64,000 nt of DNA from Eximiradius sp. (GTDB lineage Bacteria > Bacteroidota > Ignavibacteria > Kapaibacteriales > UBA2268). The stretch's first letter is position 1, and every line of letters begins with the position of its first letter. The DNA is taken from positions 231,766 through 295,765 of the forward strand of contig CAKZLY010000015.1 in assembly GCA_937127445.1 (NCBI GenBank), written 5' to 3'. The notes beneath the pieces were generated by a model. The model was not told the DNA's origin. It did no database searches and worked only from the letters and a program-made list of their open reading frames with translations. Positions 48,153 through 58,885 of this stretch are shown one piece after another. The translations under genes were made by a program, and so were the position numbers.

Positions 48153-49574
48153 TTATTTATTGTTGTTTGTATCACGAGTTCCAATAAGTTTTTCATAGAG
48201 GAAGAGGCTGATAATACATAAAATTCCAATACCAGCAAAAATCAACCAAAGTTCTGATGGATGTGCATATTGGGCAACTTGTTCCTTGGTGAGACCAATT
48301 TGCTCTGCAGCGGCTAAGGCTTCGTTTATGGTAACTCTTGCGGGGAGAACAATATCGGAGCCGCTTGCAGCTAATCTATCTTTTATGAAAGCAATCATTG
48401 GATTATCAATAAAAGCAACATAGAGAAAAGCACCAACTATACCTCCAATTGAGGAACCGAAGAACCCATAGAGGAAGCCAAATCCCATATAGGTAGCCTT
48501 TTTGTCTGGTGGTGCTATTAGTCCAAGATAAGAAATGTATTTTGGGTGAGCGGTCATTTCACCGATTGAAAAGATGAAAATACCCGCGATAAACACCCAA
48601 ATGCTGGTGCTTAATGAAAGGATAGCCATACCAAGAGTAGCAATAGAAATACCTGTTATCATAGTTGGGAAAGCTCGTGCATTTCGGACAAGTGCCGAAA
48701 TAACAATTTGAAGTAAAATAATAGTAAGAGCATTAATAACGGTAACGTGTTCGACATCAAAGCTCCATTTAATTCCAAAAGTATTATAAACAAAATTATT
48801 AAGTGGAGTTGGATCGACAAATGCTTTAACATACCAAAGAACGCTATCGAACATTTGGAAGTAGAGAATCCAAAAGAGCGAATAAAGGAAAATAAATAGG
48901 ATAAATCTCCAATCCATAAAAACGATAGCGATTTTGCTGAAAATTGCTTTAATAGCAGTGCCTAAAGATTCTTTTGGTTTTTCTTCTCGTTTTGGTTCAC
49001 GGAAAAACAGTAAAGTAGGGATAACCATAACACCAGTAAAAATTGCAGAAGCTATCATTACATAGCTCCAATCAATAGATTTTAAGTATGGGACTAAAAA
49101 CATTGGAAAGAGGAAAGCACCAAGGTTAATAGACCAGTAGAATATTCCAAATCCAACGGAAGAAGTATTCTCGTCTGTTACTTTGGCAATAGTTCCTGAA
49201 ATAATTGGTTTAAATGTTCCCGCGCCAAGTCCCATAATGACTAATGAGAAGAAGACAGCTGAATATGCCGTGGTCTGACTTGTGAGAAAATAGCCAATTC
49301 CGAGCAAAGAAAAAGCTACCATAAGGGTGCGACGATAACCCATTCTATCGGCAATTGCTCCGGCAAGAATCGGAAGGAAATAAAGTAGCGGTTGGATTGT
49401 ACTTTTAATAAGTCCAACGCTTTCTTTTGTAAAATTAAGTTGGTCTGTAAGATAAACGGAGAGAATGCTCATCATACCATAGTATGAACCTCTCTCGAAA
49501 AATTCAAAAAGGATAACCAACCAAAACATTGGTGGAAAATCTTTTAAACTTACTTTTTTCTTTTCTTCTGCCAT
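48153..49574 (-). CDS. Proton-dependent oligopeptide (POT/PTR) family MFS transporter
   Basis: EFFERGSYYGMMSILSVYL (ExxER..YYG), GAIADRMGYRRTLM, GIFYWSINLGAFLFP. Confidence 0.92.
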   Translation of the reverse strand: MAEEKKKVSLKDFPPMFWLVILFEFFERGSYYGMMSILSVYLTDQLNFTKESVGLIKSTIQPLLYFLPILAGAIADRMGYRRTLMVAFSLLGIGYFLTSQTTAYSAVFFSLVIMGLGAGTFKPIISGTIAKVTDENTSSVGFGIFYWSINLGAFLFPMFLVPYLKSIDWSYVMIASAIFTGVMVIPTLLFFREPKREEKPKESLGTAIKAIFSKIAIVFMDWRFILFIFLYSLFWILYFQMFDSVLWYVKAFVDPTPLNNFVYNTFGIKWSFDVEHVTVINALTIILLQIVISALVRNARAFPTMITGISIATLGMAILSLSTSIWVFIAGIFIFSIGEMTAHPKYISYLGLIAPPDKKATYMGFGFLYGFFGSSIGGIVGAFLYVAFIDNPMIAFIKDRLAASGSDIVLPARVTINEALAAAEQIGLTKEQVAQYAHPSELWLIFAGIGILCIISLFLYEKLIGTRDTNNNK

Positions 49575-49666
49575 AAATCATTCTAATATTATTAACAAAA
49601 ACTTACTAAAAGCTCAAGATAATAATAATTTTGCTTAATAAAAAATTATTTTTTGATGAAAAAAAA

Positions 49667-52600
49667 TCAATAATTAATCAGAAACTTACCAAATACTGAT
49701 TCATAATAAATTGAGTTATTGCTGATAATTGAGTAGAAATAAACACCATTGGGCAACAAATTCCTCTGGTCGTCAACATTATCGAAACTTAGAATATTTT
49801 CTCCAATTGTAGCTATAAAACTGAATTGACGAATTTTTTGTCCAAAAGAGTTGTAGAAATAGATCGTAAACGATTGATTGTTTTCGGGAGAAAGCAAGTA
49901 GAATTTAAGATTAGTTTTATATTTTGAAGGATTTGGATAAATCAAATTATCTTTAATTTCACCATTTTTGGAAATTTTCAGGAAATATTTTACGGTATCA
50001 CGGTTAGAGGAAGCGTCAGAAAAATAAATAAGTACCGAATTATCTAATTCTCTAAGAGTATCAGGTATAATTGTAAGCTTGGCTTTGAGCGGACGAGTAT
50101 TTCCAAAAGTTTCGAGTTGGTAGTATTTGCAGCGTTCGGGTGTTTGCATAACGCCATTGATACGGACTCGCAAATCATTTTGTCTGACAACAGGCAAAAG
50201 TGAATTATCATAGAGTTCAACAGAAATTAGGGGGGAATTTGAGATATAATCGCCGTTTTTTACGATTTTATCATCAAATTTAGCAATAATCCAAGGACGA
50301 ACTGTATCTTCTCGCGTATTGAAGTTAGTCTGACGAATGTTGTTGAATAGAAAGCGTTCTGTATGAGATGAAGTAATTGATGACTGTATCGAAATTGTCC
50401 CGCTAAAATTATCAGTTGGGATTTTAGCAACAAAGGGAAGCGTTTCATTTACTTTGATTGTATCAAGAGTAAATTGATATTGAGCGCTAGCATTAAATTG
50501 GTCCTTAATAGCGATTTGAGCTTTGATATTACCTGAATTTGAACGTAAAGATAAGTTTTTAATGTTGAGTTGGATTTCGTTAGTATCGCCACGCAAAATG
50601 TTTGGAAAAGAAATATGTGAATTTGGCAAAAGTAGCAATTCTTCTGATGGCTCTAAATCAATGGTAACATCATCAATAAAAATGTCGTCTAAATAATGCG
50701 ATTTCTTTAAAGATAAATTGATCTTTAAGAATGGGAATTTTTCGGAAGAAACGTTGGAAAGACTAAATAAACCTGTTCCCAGAAGTGTAGTATCCAAGGA
50801 AAGTGAGTTATCAGAAGAAAAAAATGTTAATTGTGTTTCAATATTTTCAGGTTCATCATAGTAACCAGTTATTTTGATACTGCCCCACCTTTTAGCAGGA
50901 GAAACACAAGAATAAGTTGCATTACCATTAAGCGAGTAAAATTCAAGGTAACCTTCGACCATTGCACTATCAAAATCATTGATACTTTCCCAAATTTGAT
51001 TACTGCTTTTTCCACCTGCATAAACAAAAGATTTATTGGAAGCTAATTGTTCTGCAAGATTAGAGTGATACAAATCTTTGAGAAGCAAACGAAGGCTATC
51101 GATATAAGCAAAATCGGTATTGGGAACAAGTTCTTCGAAAGCACGGAAAGATTGATTGCAAGTAGCAATCAGAACATAATCATCATTTGTTACGCTATCG
51201 CGGAGAAGCCTAACCAAGTTGCGAGCATCATCAGGCAGTTCCCATGTATCAAATCTATAATAGCGACCTTTCGGCAATCGTTGATTTTTAGGCACGACAA
51301 CAACGTTGAAACCACGGTAATACCGGTGGTCAATATACACATCGTTGCCAAGAGTAATATTCACCCAGGAATCGAGTTCGCCAGTAGGATAGCCGTTTAG
51401 CCCGAGCAACGAAAAGTGTATTTTTGGATTTTTGATTTTTATTTTATCATCAGATATTTCAGTGCCGTCGAATTGAAAATTAGAAAAATCTGAATAATCT
51501 GTAATTTTAATTTGGGTTTTACTTAATTGGTTATCCGAAGTATAAAACGGTAAAAACGAATAATAGCTCGATGTTCCAGTGGATAAATTAAGAACTTTAT
51601 ACCGTAAAACATAAGATTTATTGGCTTCCAACTCAATTTCAGGTTTCCAATCCAAATATCCATCATAAACAAAAATCTGTCGACCTTCTGAACTTGCAAT
51701 AATATTAGTATCTTTATCATTAACTGAAAGAATATCTAAATAAAAAGCAGCCTGTTCCTTGTCGAAAAAATTAATAAAACGAAAAACTAGATTATGAGGA
51801 GTAACATTCCAATTAGCTTGTGGGTCGATTGGAATAATATTTTGGGAATACACAAAGAAAGTAGAATTCACTGAATTATCAGAAAAATTTTTATCCACAA
51901 AGAAATCGCTTTGTGCTAATATTTCAATTGAATGTTCTCCGGGTAAATTTTCGATTGGAAGTTGGAATTCGAACTCGGCTATATTGCAGATTAGATTAAA
52001 ATGCTGGAATAAAGTATCTGCTTGATTTTCGTATTTTCGAATTAGGCGAACATACAAAGGATTGTTCTGGGCATAACCATTGTTATAAACTCGACCTTTA
52101 ACAGTGGCATATTTTTCAGTTTCGGAGAGAACAGTCTCGTTGTTTTGGTTTGAAATGGAAATCTCATTGCGAGGTATAAACAGATCAGGTTCATAACCTA
52201 ATCGAATAGAAAGAGTTGGGTCGCCAAGAAGGCTGACTAAATCACGAGTTACATAATACACCCATTGAGAAGGATCGAGACGAGAGGTTCCATATAGCAA
52301 AATATCACCAGCACGTCGAAGTGCTATGCGGTAGTCCGAAAAACCATCAACCATATAAGTCATCAGTGAAAGGGCACCTTCGACCATACCAACACCAGTT
52401 GAACCATAAGTAATAACAAAGCCATTATCTTTCGCAAGGACGTAAGATTCATTTCTACCGTGAAAATCAAGAGGTTCGGCAAATGCACCAGCATTGCAAG
52501 AGAGAGTGGAAAGAAAGCCTGTCCTTCCTTTATTGTTCATATATTCGACGTGCCAGCCATCTAAATCGAACACCTGCGAAGAAGCGTGTCCGAAAAAGAA

Positions 52601-55309
52601 AGTCCAGATAGTTCCAGAATTTAGGTGAGACAATATTTCATTTTTTTGTTCTTCGCTACCAGCATTGAAATTTTTTATTCCCACCCACGCTGTTTCGGCA
52701 CAAATCGGGTATGGCTCAACCTTGTCGAAAACATTATAACGGTATGATGCGAATGAACGGCGTTGCAATTCGCTATCTCCGCCAGAAAGAAATAAGAATT
52801 TTTTCATCCAGCGGGCATTTGGTTGGTTTTCGAAAGCAATTGCTTTTTCAATATAGTTAGCAACTTCTTGTTTTGTTTGGGCTGGAATACGCCCGACTAT
52901 TACTTCTGGATCGAAATCCTCTCCGTCCAAAAGTCCGAACCAATAGTCTGAAACTGGCCAACCAAAAGATGGAATAAAGCAATCGCTACGGCTACCTGCA
53001 AGGACTTTCCTGCTGTCCCAGGAGGCGTCTCCAATCAAGAGTAAATATTTGGGTCTAATCTCCCAATTCTGGTAGGCATATAGTAAATATTTTTTAATGG
53101 CAAGTGGAGAAATTTTACCATAATTAAATTCTTTGTATATATCATCAACATCAACTAAAATGTTTGAAACACCTTTGCTTGCTTTGTATTCTGAATACTG
53201 CTTAGCTTTCTCGAAAAATTTATTATGAGAAACAATTATTAGCTCAGCGCCTTTATTTTCATTAGGTAAATCTGTTTCATTAGATAAACTGACAACTGGA
53301 ATTTGAATAGAGTTAAATGAATTCAAGAAAATAGAATAATTCTTATCTGCTTCGAAATCAAAATTAATTTGAAACGATCCAGCATTTTTCTGTGCAAAGA
53401 AACCATTAATAGATGCAATATTATTGCTTAATTTTTCAAATTTTTCGGATTTTCCTTTTAACGATGCAAAGACCCAATTTTTGTCGGAAGAGTAATTGGA
53501 CATTTCGTTGCTACCAATGCTTTGGAAGAAGGAACGTACATCAGAAGGTAAAGTTTTGCGCATATTATTTGCAAAAAGCACTAATGAATTATCTGGCAAT
53601 TGATTATAAATTGAAGAAAGAACATTAGAACTGATGTTATCATTGAAAATTAAAACTCTTATTTCTGAGAAATTATGATAAGCAAAAACAAATCCACTAT
53701 CAATATAAACACAAGTATCATTTATCACTAATGTGTTAGCTTGCGAACCAGCAGAAGCAGCAAATCGGAACCCTTCCACACCGTTAGAGAATGAAATCAA
53801 TTTATTTATAGTGTCGAGCAAAACAACATTGGAAGAGTTAAATCCGGGAATTGTTAGATTACTTGGTTGCTGTAGTTTTTTTATATCAAACTGAATAAAA
53901 CCTTTTGTCGGAAATGGCTTGACCTTGCCCTGGAAGCGAAAGAAATCCACTCCGAGCAATCCATTTGAAGAATCAACTCTACGATTGAGTATTTTAAGCT
54001 CGTTAAGTCCATTATAAATATTATTGCCGGCGACTGAGAAACTAATAATTGAATCTGTCCATTGATTGACAAAAGTAGCATTAGCAGTGTCTTTGTTGAA
54101 AATTGTATGGAAAAAATATTTTTGAAGGGGATCTTTTCCACGATATTGAAGCCCAATGCCAGGTAGAGAAATATTTAGAGTAGCAAATCGATATAAGATA
54201 CGAAGAGAATCATTTTCGGAAGGCAAAATCGGGAAATAATGCTTAAAGCCGAACAGTTGCTCTTCCCACCACTCCTTAAAACGATGAATTTTTGCCCAAT
54301 ACCACCCTTCAAGATAATCTTGACGAGAATAAATATCATTAGTCCCACCGAAATATTCTTTATCAAGTTCGATGTGATAATCAATTTCAACAATTTGTAT
54401 AGAATTTGTTGCAGTTACTTCTGGGAATAAAGATAGCCGAACTGGTGTTTTATTATCATCTACGAACAGATAGAACACAGCTTTATCAGTGTAGAAATCT
54501 AAATAAGTCGTATCTCCCTGGGCTGCTCTACTTAAAAAATAAATTTTTGATTTAGAATTAAAGAATTGATTATCAGAACTAATATAAATTGGATAGTCCA
54601 TCCCCATATAAAGCAGATGAAAAGCGTCAACTGGTTTATTTTCCCATTCGGGTATTAAACTAAGTATCTGCAAGCCATCAATTGCAGCAATTGAAAATTT
54701 ATTGGTCTCTATTTTTAAATACTTTTGTTTAGGATTATACCAATTTGCGGACTGAGGATATATCTGCTGCTTAATCGAAGAATTGTCTAATATCGCTGGC
54801 AAATGTTCAGGATTTATTATATCCCTGAAAAATGATTTTTCGTATTCAAATAGTTTTTTATTGCTTTTTGAGAAAGTATTTATTGGATAAGTAAAAGAAA
54901 TCTTGATTTCTAAACTATCAGCGATGAGTGGAGTACCGTTTTCGAAAAGAAAAGGATTTAGCTTAAGTCGAGCAATTTTAACGTTTCGTCGTATTGAGGA
55001 ATGTATTTTCTCTAATAATGCAAGATTAGATTGAGTTTCAAATTCAATAACAGTTGCTTTGTAGGAATACACTTTGTAAGATAAATGGAAATCATTATCC
55101 TTCTGCAAAGCAATTGGGAAAATTAAACTATTAAAATTACCGAGAGTGTCGAACGATGTAAATAGTTTCAACTGATCATAATTATTAATGACCATTTTTT
55201 CAAGATTATTCAGCTTGATAATTATTTCATTTTGGTTTGAGTTTATTATTAATTCAGAAAAAAGCGAAAAAGTCGAGAGAAAATAAAGCAATATTATTGT
55301 TTTTTTCAT
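49667..55309 (-). CDS. T9SS sortase PorU-like C25 family peptidase (1880 aa) with C-terminal sorting domain
   Basis: C25 catalytic region WTFFFGHASSQVFDLDGW (His) and GFLSTLSCNAGAFAEP (Cys); PRPKYLLLIGDASWDSR-type motif (RPKYLLLIGDASWDSR); C-terminal YPNPSKYKTNLKFYL...GVYFYSI. Confidence 0.85.
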   Translation of the reverse strand: MKKTIILLYFLSTFSLFSELIINSNQNEIIIKLNNLEKMVINNYDQLKLFTSFDTLGNFNSLIFPIALQKDNDFHLSYKVYSYKATVIEFETQSNLALLEKIHSSIRRNVKIARLKLNPFLFENGTPLIADSLEIKISFTYPINTFSKSNKKLFEYEKSFFRDIINPEHLPAILDNSSIKQQIYPQSANWYNPKQKYLKIETNKFSIAAIDGLQILSLIPEWENKPVDAFHLLYMGMDYPIYISSDNQFFNSKSKIYFLSRAAQGDTTYLDFYTDKAVFYLFVDDNKTPVRLSLFPEVTATNSIQIVEIDYHIELDKEYFGGTNDIYSRQDYLEGWYWAKIHRFKEWWEEQLFGFKHYFPILPSENDSLRILYRFATLNISLPGIGLQYRGKDPLQKYFFHTIFNKDTANATFVNQWTDSIISFSVAGNNIYNGLNELKILNRRVDSSNGLLGVDFFRFQGKVKPFPTKGFIQFDIKKLQQPSNLTIPGFNSSNVVLLDTINKLISFSNGVEGFRFAASAGSQANTLVINDTCVYIDSGFVFAYHNFSEIRVLIFNDNISSNVLSSIYNQLPDNSLVLFANNMRKTLPSDVRSFFQSIGSNEMSNYSSDKNWVFASLKGKSEKFEKLSNNIASINGFFAQKNAGSFQINFDFEADKNYSIFLNSFNSIQIPVVSLSNETDLPNENKGAELIIVSHNKFFEKAKQYSEYKASKGVSNILVDVDDIYKEFNYGKISPLAIKKYLLYAYQNWEIRPKYLLLIGDASWDSRKVLAGSRSDCFIPSFGWPVSDYWFGLLDGEDFDPEVIVGRIPAQTKQEVANYIEKAIAFENQPNARWMKKFLFLSGGDSELQRRSFASYRYNVFDKVEPYPICAETAWVGIKNFNAGSEEQKNEILSHLNSGTIWTFFFGHASSQVFDLDGWHVEYMNNKGRTGFLSTLSCNAGAFAEPLDFHGRNESYVLAKDNGFVITYGSTGVGMVEGALSLMTYMVDGFSDYRIALRRAGDILLYGTSRLDPSQWVYYVTRDLVSLLGDPTLSIRLGYEPDLFIPRNEISISNQNNETVLSETEKYATVKGRVYNNGYAQNNPLYVRLIRKYENQADTLFQHFNLICNIAEFEFQLPIENLPGEHSIEILAQSDFFVDKNFSDNSVNSTFFVYSQNIIPIDPQANWNVTPHNLVFRFINFFDKEQAAFYLDILSVNDKDTNIIASSEGRQIFVYDGYLDWKPEIELEANKSYVLRYKVLNLSTGTSSYYSFLPFYTSDNQLSKTQIKITDYSDFSNFQFDGTEISDDKIKIKNPKIHFSLLGLNGYPTGELDSWVNITLGNDVYIDHRYYRGFNVVVVPKNQRLPKGRYYRFDTWELPDDARNLVRLLRDSVTNDDYVLIATCNQSFRAFEELVPNTDFAYIDSLRLLLKDLYHSNLAEQLASNKSFVYAGGKSSNQIWESINDFDSAMVEGYLEFYSLNGNATYSCVSPAKRWGSIKITGYYDEPENIETQLTFFSSDNSLSLDTTLLGTGLFSLSNVSSEKFPFLKINLSLKKSHYLDDIFIDDVTIDLEPSEELLLLPNSHISFPNILRGDTNEIQLNIKNLSLRSNSGNIKAQIAIKDQFNASAQYQFTLDTIKVNETLPFVAKIPTDNFSGTISIQSSITSSHTERFLFNNIRQTNFNTREDTVRPWIIAKFDDKIVKNGDYISNSPLISVELYDNSLLPVVRQNDLRVRINGVMQTPERCKYYQLETFGNTRPLKAKLTIIPDTLRELDNSVLIYFSDASSNRDTVKYFLKISKNGEIKDNLIYPNPSKYKTNLKFYLLSPENNQSFTIYFYNSFGQKIRQFSFIATIGENILSFDNVDDQRNLLPNGVYFYSIISNNSIYYESVFGKFLINY

Positions 55310-55408
55310 TTTATTTCGATAAAAATATTCAACAAAATAGAATTAATAAAGACAAAATATACGCAAAAAGATTTCTTAAATTAAAAAAATAATTATATTT
55401 TTAGAATT

Positions 55409-56026
55409 ATGGATGAGAGAAAAAAAGATATTATTAGAAATAAAAGTCAAGATGACAAAGAATTAATCATACTCATTTTAGAAAAAAATGATGAAAAGGC
55501 GTATAAAATTCTCGAAAAGAGATACTCGAAAATTTTGGCAAATTTAATCAGAAAAATGATAAAGGATGAAGATGATGTAGCGGATTTGGTGCAGGAGACT
55601 TTTATAAAAGCATTTAACTCACTAAGCAGTTTCAAATTTGAGTATTCATTTTCATCGTGGTTATATAGGATAGCATCAAATAACTGTATTGATTTTATCA
55701 GAAAGAAAAAATTCAATACTGTTTCAATTAATGCTGAAAGCAACAAATCGAATGAAGCATTATATATTGAGATTGAGGATACCGATAAAACTATTGATAC
55801 AAAATTAATTGAACAAGAGAGATTTGAAATAATTAAAAAAGCTGTTGAAGAATTGCCTGAAAAATTCAGAGAAATTATTTCATTGCGTCATTTTGAAGAA
55901 CTTGATTATAGCGAAATAGCAGAAAGATTAAATATGCCGCTGGGGACAGTGAAAGCGAATTTATTTCGCGCTCGCAAGATACTACAATTAAAATTAAAAC
56001 GTTATAAACATATCTTATTAAATTAA
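55409..56026 (+). CDS. ECF RNA polymerase sigma factor, divergent from PorU-like gene
   Basis: DDVADLVQETFIKAFNSLSSFKFEYSFSSWLYRIASNNCIDFIRKKK and LPEKFREIISLRHFEELDYSEIAERLNMPLGTVKANLFRARKIL. Confidence 0.95.
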   Translation: MDERKKDIIRNKSQDDKELIILILEKNDEKAYKILEKRYSKILANLIRKMIKDEDDVADLVQETFIKAFNSLSSFKFEYSFSSWLYRIASNNCIDFIRKKKFNTVSINAESNKSNEALYIEIEDTDKTIDTKLIEQERFEIIKKAVEELPEKFREIISLRHFEELDYSEIAERLNMPLGTVKANLFRARKILQLKLKRYKHILLN

Positions 56027-56037
56027 TTTGAAAGTTT

Positions 56038-57288
56038 ATGTTGAAAGTATCTATTCTATCGATTGGCGATGAGATATGTATTGGTCAGATTCTCAATTCA
56101 AATGCCCAATGGATAGCAGAAAAATGTACAGAAATTGGGACAGAAATTATATTTCACCTGACTGTTGGAGATAATAAATTTAGATTAATAGAATCGCTTA
56201 AATATCTTGAAAAAAGTTCAGATGTAATAATAATGACGGGTGGACTTGGTCCGACAAGTGATGATATAACAAAATCAATTCTACTGGAGTATTTCGGCGA
56301 CCAGCTATTGCTAAATAAAGATGCTTATTCGGATATAGAAGAATTTCATAGAAAAAGAGAAAGGGAGATATCAAAATTATCGCTTTCTCAGGCAGAAGTG
56401 CCATCAAAATGCCAGGTTATACGTAATAAGTTAGGAACTGCTCCTGGGATGGTATTCTACGAGAATGGAAGATATTACATATCGTTGCCGGGAGTACCTT
56501 ATGAGATGAAAGAAATGATGGTAAATTTTATCATTCCGTTACTCATAAATGAAATTGAAAAAAGGCACGAATCGGTAGTAAAATATAAAACCATCCACAC
56601 ATCAGGAATACCTGAATCGAACTTGGCAGAATTAATCGGAGACGAAAGAAAGTTCATGAAAGAAGGCGAATCGCTTGCTTACCTTCCATCGACAAAGGGT
56701 GTTAGGTTAAGAATTGGGGTCACAGGTATGGATTTTTCTTCGTGCGACAAAAGATTATACGAGATTGAAAAAACACTAATTAGTAAAATCGCTAATTTTG
56801 TTCTGCCACTGGGAAATAAAGAACTAACAGAAACAGTTTGTGAATTACTCAAAACAAAGAATAAAACTTTGTCGGTAGCAGAATCTTGCACGGGCGGGAT
56901 GCTTGGTGCAGAAATAACCTCAGTAAGTGGAGCAAGCGAATTTTTCATTGGAGGTGAAATTACCTATTCGAACTGGGCAAAAACTATACGACTAAATGTT
57001 CAAGAGAAGACATTGCTCGAATTTGGCGCAGTAAGCGAGCAAACAGCTTGTGAAATGGCTGAAAATGTAAGAAAAATCTTTAATACTGACTTTGGAATTA
57101 GTATTACGGGGATTGCCGGCCCGACAGGTGGAACTCCTGAAAAACCTGCTGGCACAGTATGGATTGGTTTATCAAGCCGAGAAAAGACATATGCAAAGAA
57201 GTTTATTTTTGGTGGGAATAGAAATATCAATAGAGAAAGAGCAGTATTTACGGCATTAAATGAGCTCAAAAAGGTATTAGTTGAATAG
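56038..57288 (+). CDS. cinA: CinA family protein (competence/damage-inducible, nicotinamide-nucleotide amidohydrolase domain)
   Basis: SILSIGDEICIGQILNSNAQWIAEKC...MTGGLGPTSDDITK...LPGVPYEMKEMM; C-terminal VAESCTGGMLGAEITSVSGASEFFIGGEITYSNWAK. Confidence 0.94.
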   Translation: MLKVSILSIGDEICIGQILNSNAQWIAEKCTEIGTEIIFHLTVGDNKFRLIESLKYLEKSSDVIIMTGGLGPTSDDITKSILLEYFGDQLLLNKDAYSDIEEFHRKREREISKLSLSQAEVPSKCQVIRNKLGTAPGMVFYENGRYYISLPGVPYEMKEMMVNFIIPLLINEIEKRHESVVKYKTIHTSGIPESNLAELIGDERKFMKEGESLAYLPSTKGVRLRIGVTGMDFSSCDKRLYEIEKTLISKIANFVLPLGNKELTETVCELLKTKNKTLSVAESCTGGMLGAEITSVSGASEFFIGGEITYSNWAKTIRLNVQEKTLLEFGAVSEQTACEMAENVRKIFNTDFGISITGIAGPTGGTPEKPAGTVWIGLSSREKTYAKKFIFGGNRNINRERAVFTALNELKKVLVE

Positions 57289-58096
57289 GATTGCGAAAAT
57301 ATTAATCTATCTTGTGCTAATCTTGACATCAATAGGTATGATAGTGCCTATGCTACTGATGGTATTTTATTCTTTGAAAGAATATCCCGAAGGCAAAACG
57401 CTAATTCAATTACTAACATCAGACTTTACTTTGAAAAACTATATAGATGCTTTTAAAAGTGATAGATTTGATATATATTTTTTCAACTCAATATTGGTTG
57501 CAAGCATTGTAACGTTAAGCAATTTGCTTTTTTGTCTGATGGTAGGATATGCTTTGGCAAGATGGAAATCGCTTACAAGTAAAATAATATTTTCGAGTGT
57601 AATAGCAGTTTTGTTTATTCCTTCGCACGTGATAATGGTACCATTATATAGGTTAATGGTAGAATTAGGTTGGATAAATACATATTTTGCATTGACAGTT
57701 CCGTGGATGGTAACTCCGTTTGGAATTTTTTTGGTAAGGCAGTATATATTGAATCTGCCGAATGATATTGAAGATGCGGCACGAATAGATGGAGCGAGTG
57801 AGTGGCAGATATTATTTACGATAGTAGCACCACTTGCAAAACCAATTTTGTTTGTTTTAGGAATATATACATTTCTATCAAATTGGAATTCTTTTTTATT
57901 TCCTTTTCTTTTCACAAATGAAGAATCATTCAGAACGCTTCCGGTTGGTTTGGCATTTTACCTTGGAAAACAATCAATAGATTGGGGGCATTTGTTTGCA
58001 GGCGCAGCAATTTCGGGTCTGCCAATAATCATATTATTCATCATATTCCAAAAGCAAATCATTCGTGGGCTCACCTCCGGAGCACTCAAAGAGTAA
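57281..58096 (+). CDS. Carbohydrate-type ABC transporter permease (MalG/UgpE-like), TTG start, no partner in window
   Basis: Six TM pattern and EAA loop EDAARIDGASEWQILFTIVAPLAKP; overlaps cinA by 8 nt. Confidence 0.9.
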   Translation: MNRIAKILIYLVLILTSIGMIVPMLLMVFYSLKEYPEGKTLIQLLTSDFTLKNYIDAFKSDRFDIYFFNSILVASIVTLSNLLFCLMVGYALARWKSLTSKIIFSSVIAVLFIPSHVIMVPLYRLMVELGWINTYFALTVPWMVTPFGIFLVRQYILNLPNDIEDAARIDGASEWQILFTIVAPLAKPILFVLGIYTFLSNWNSFLFPFLFTNEESFRTLPVGLAFYLGKQSIDWGHLFAGAAISGLPIIILFIIFQKQIIRGLTSGALKE

Positions 58097-58211
58097 TCTT
58101 AAATAAATATCTATCGCATTTTTTCTTTACAATTAAACATTTTTTTCTTATCTTATGCTTTTTTTAGATAATTAATTATCATTTATTAATAATTATTAAT
58201 GTTTATGTATT

Positions 58212-58508
58212 ATGAATGAGATATACTTTTCTGACAGCGATTTAAAGTTGATGACTGAAAAATTCAAGATGTTATCGAAACATTCGCGATTAAAAATCAT
58301 TAGAGCACTTTTTGACGGTGAAAAAAATGTAACTGAAATCATCAATGCAACTGGGCTTATGCAAGCAAATGTCTCGAAGCAATTAAAACTACTGCAAAAC
58401 GCTGGAATAGTTCAATGCCGTCCGGAAGGTCTATTGAGATATTATAGAATATCCGACCCGACAATAAAGAATATTTGTACGGCAATATGCGATAAAAATA
58501 AGCATTAA
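58212..58508 (+). CDS. ArsR-type HTH transcriptional regulator
   Basis: FKMLSKHSRLKIIRALFDGEKNVTEIINATGLMQANVSKQLKLLQNAGIVQCRPEGLLRYYRI. Confidence 0.92.
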   Translation: MNEIYFSDSDLKLMTEKFKMLSKHSRLKIIRALFDGEKNVTEIINATGLMQANVSKQLKLLQNAGIVQCRPEGLLRYYRISDPTIKNICTAICDKNKH

Positions 58509-58528
58509 AATAAAATTAAGGAGTTAAA

Positions 58529-58873
58529 ATGTTTTGGGATAACATTTTTGAAGGATTATTAGTATTGACAGTAGGAATGACAGGTGTTTTATCAGTACTT
58601 TTTCTGTTTTATTTAATCATTGAGGGAGTGAACAAATTAGAGATTTTTCTTGTAGAAAAACAGAAAAATAAGGCAGAAAGGGCTAAAACAATTATTGAAT
58701 CAGAAAATGAAGACGATTTAGTAGCAATACTGACAGCAGCAGCATCGGTTACATTATCAAGTAAGATTAGAATTAAACAAATAAGATTTATCAAATCACA
58801 GCCTGTTTCACCGTGGGCAACATTAGGAAGAATGAATTTGATAAGTTCCCACAATATTCAGAAGAATCAATAA
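58529..58873 (+). CDS. Oxaloacetate decarboxylase gamma-type subunit (OadG family)
   Basis: Single N-terminal TM FEGLLVLTVGMTGVLSVLFLFYLII, charged region, C-terminal SKIRIKQIRFIKSQPVSPWATLGRMNLISSHN; upstream of beta subunit. Confidence 0.8.
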   Translation: MFWDNIFEGLLVLTVGMTGVLSVLFLFYLIIEGVNKLEIFLVEKQKNKAERAKTIIESENEDDLVAILTAAASVTLSSKIRIKQIRFIKSQPVSPWATLGRMNLISSHNIQKNQ

Positions 58874-58885
58874 TGGAGTGATGAA

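Noticed and set aside
50831-51400. Two plus-strand ORFs (71 and 117 aa) opposite the PorU-like gene
   Set aside because: Antisense to a long CDS, with Cys/Ile-rich non-protein-like composition.
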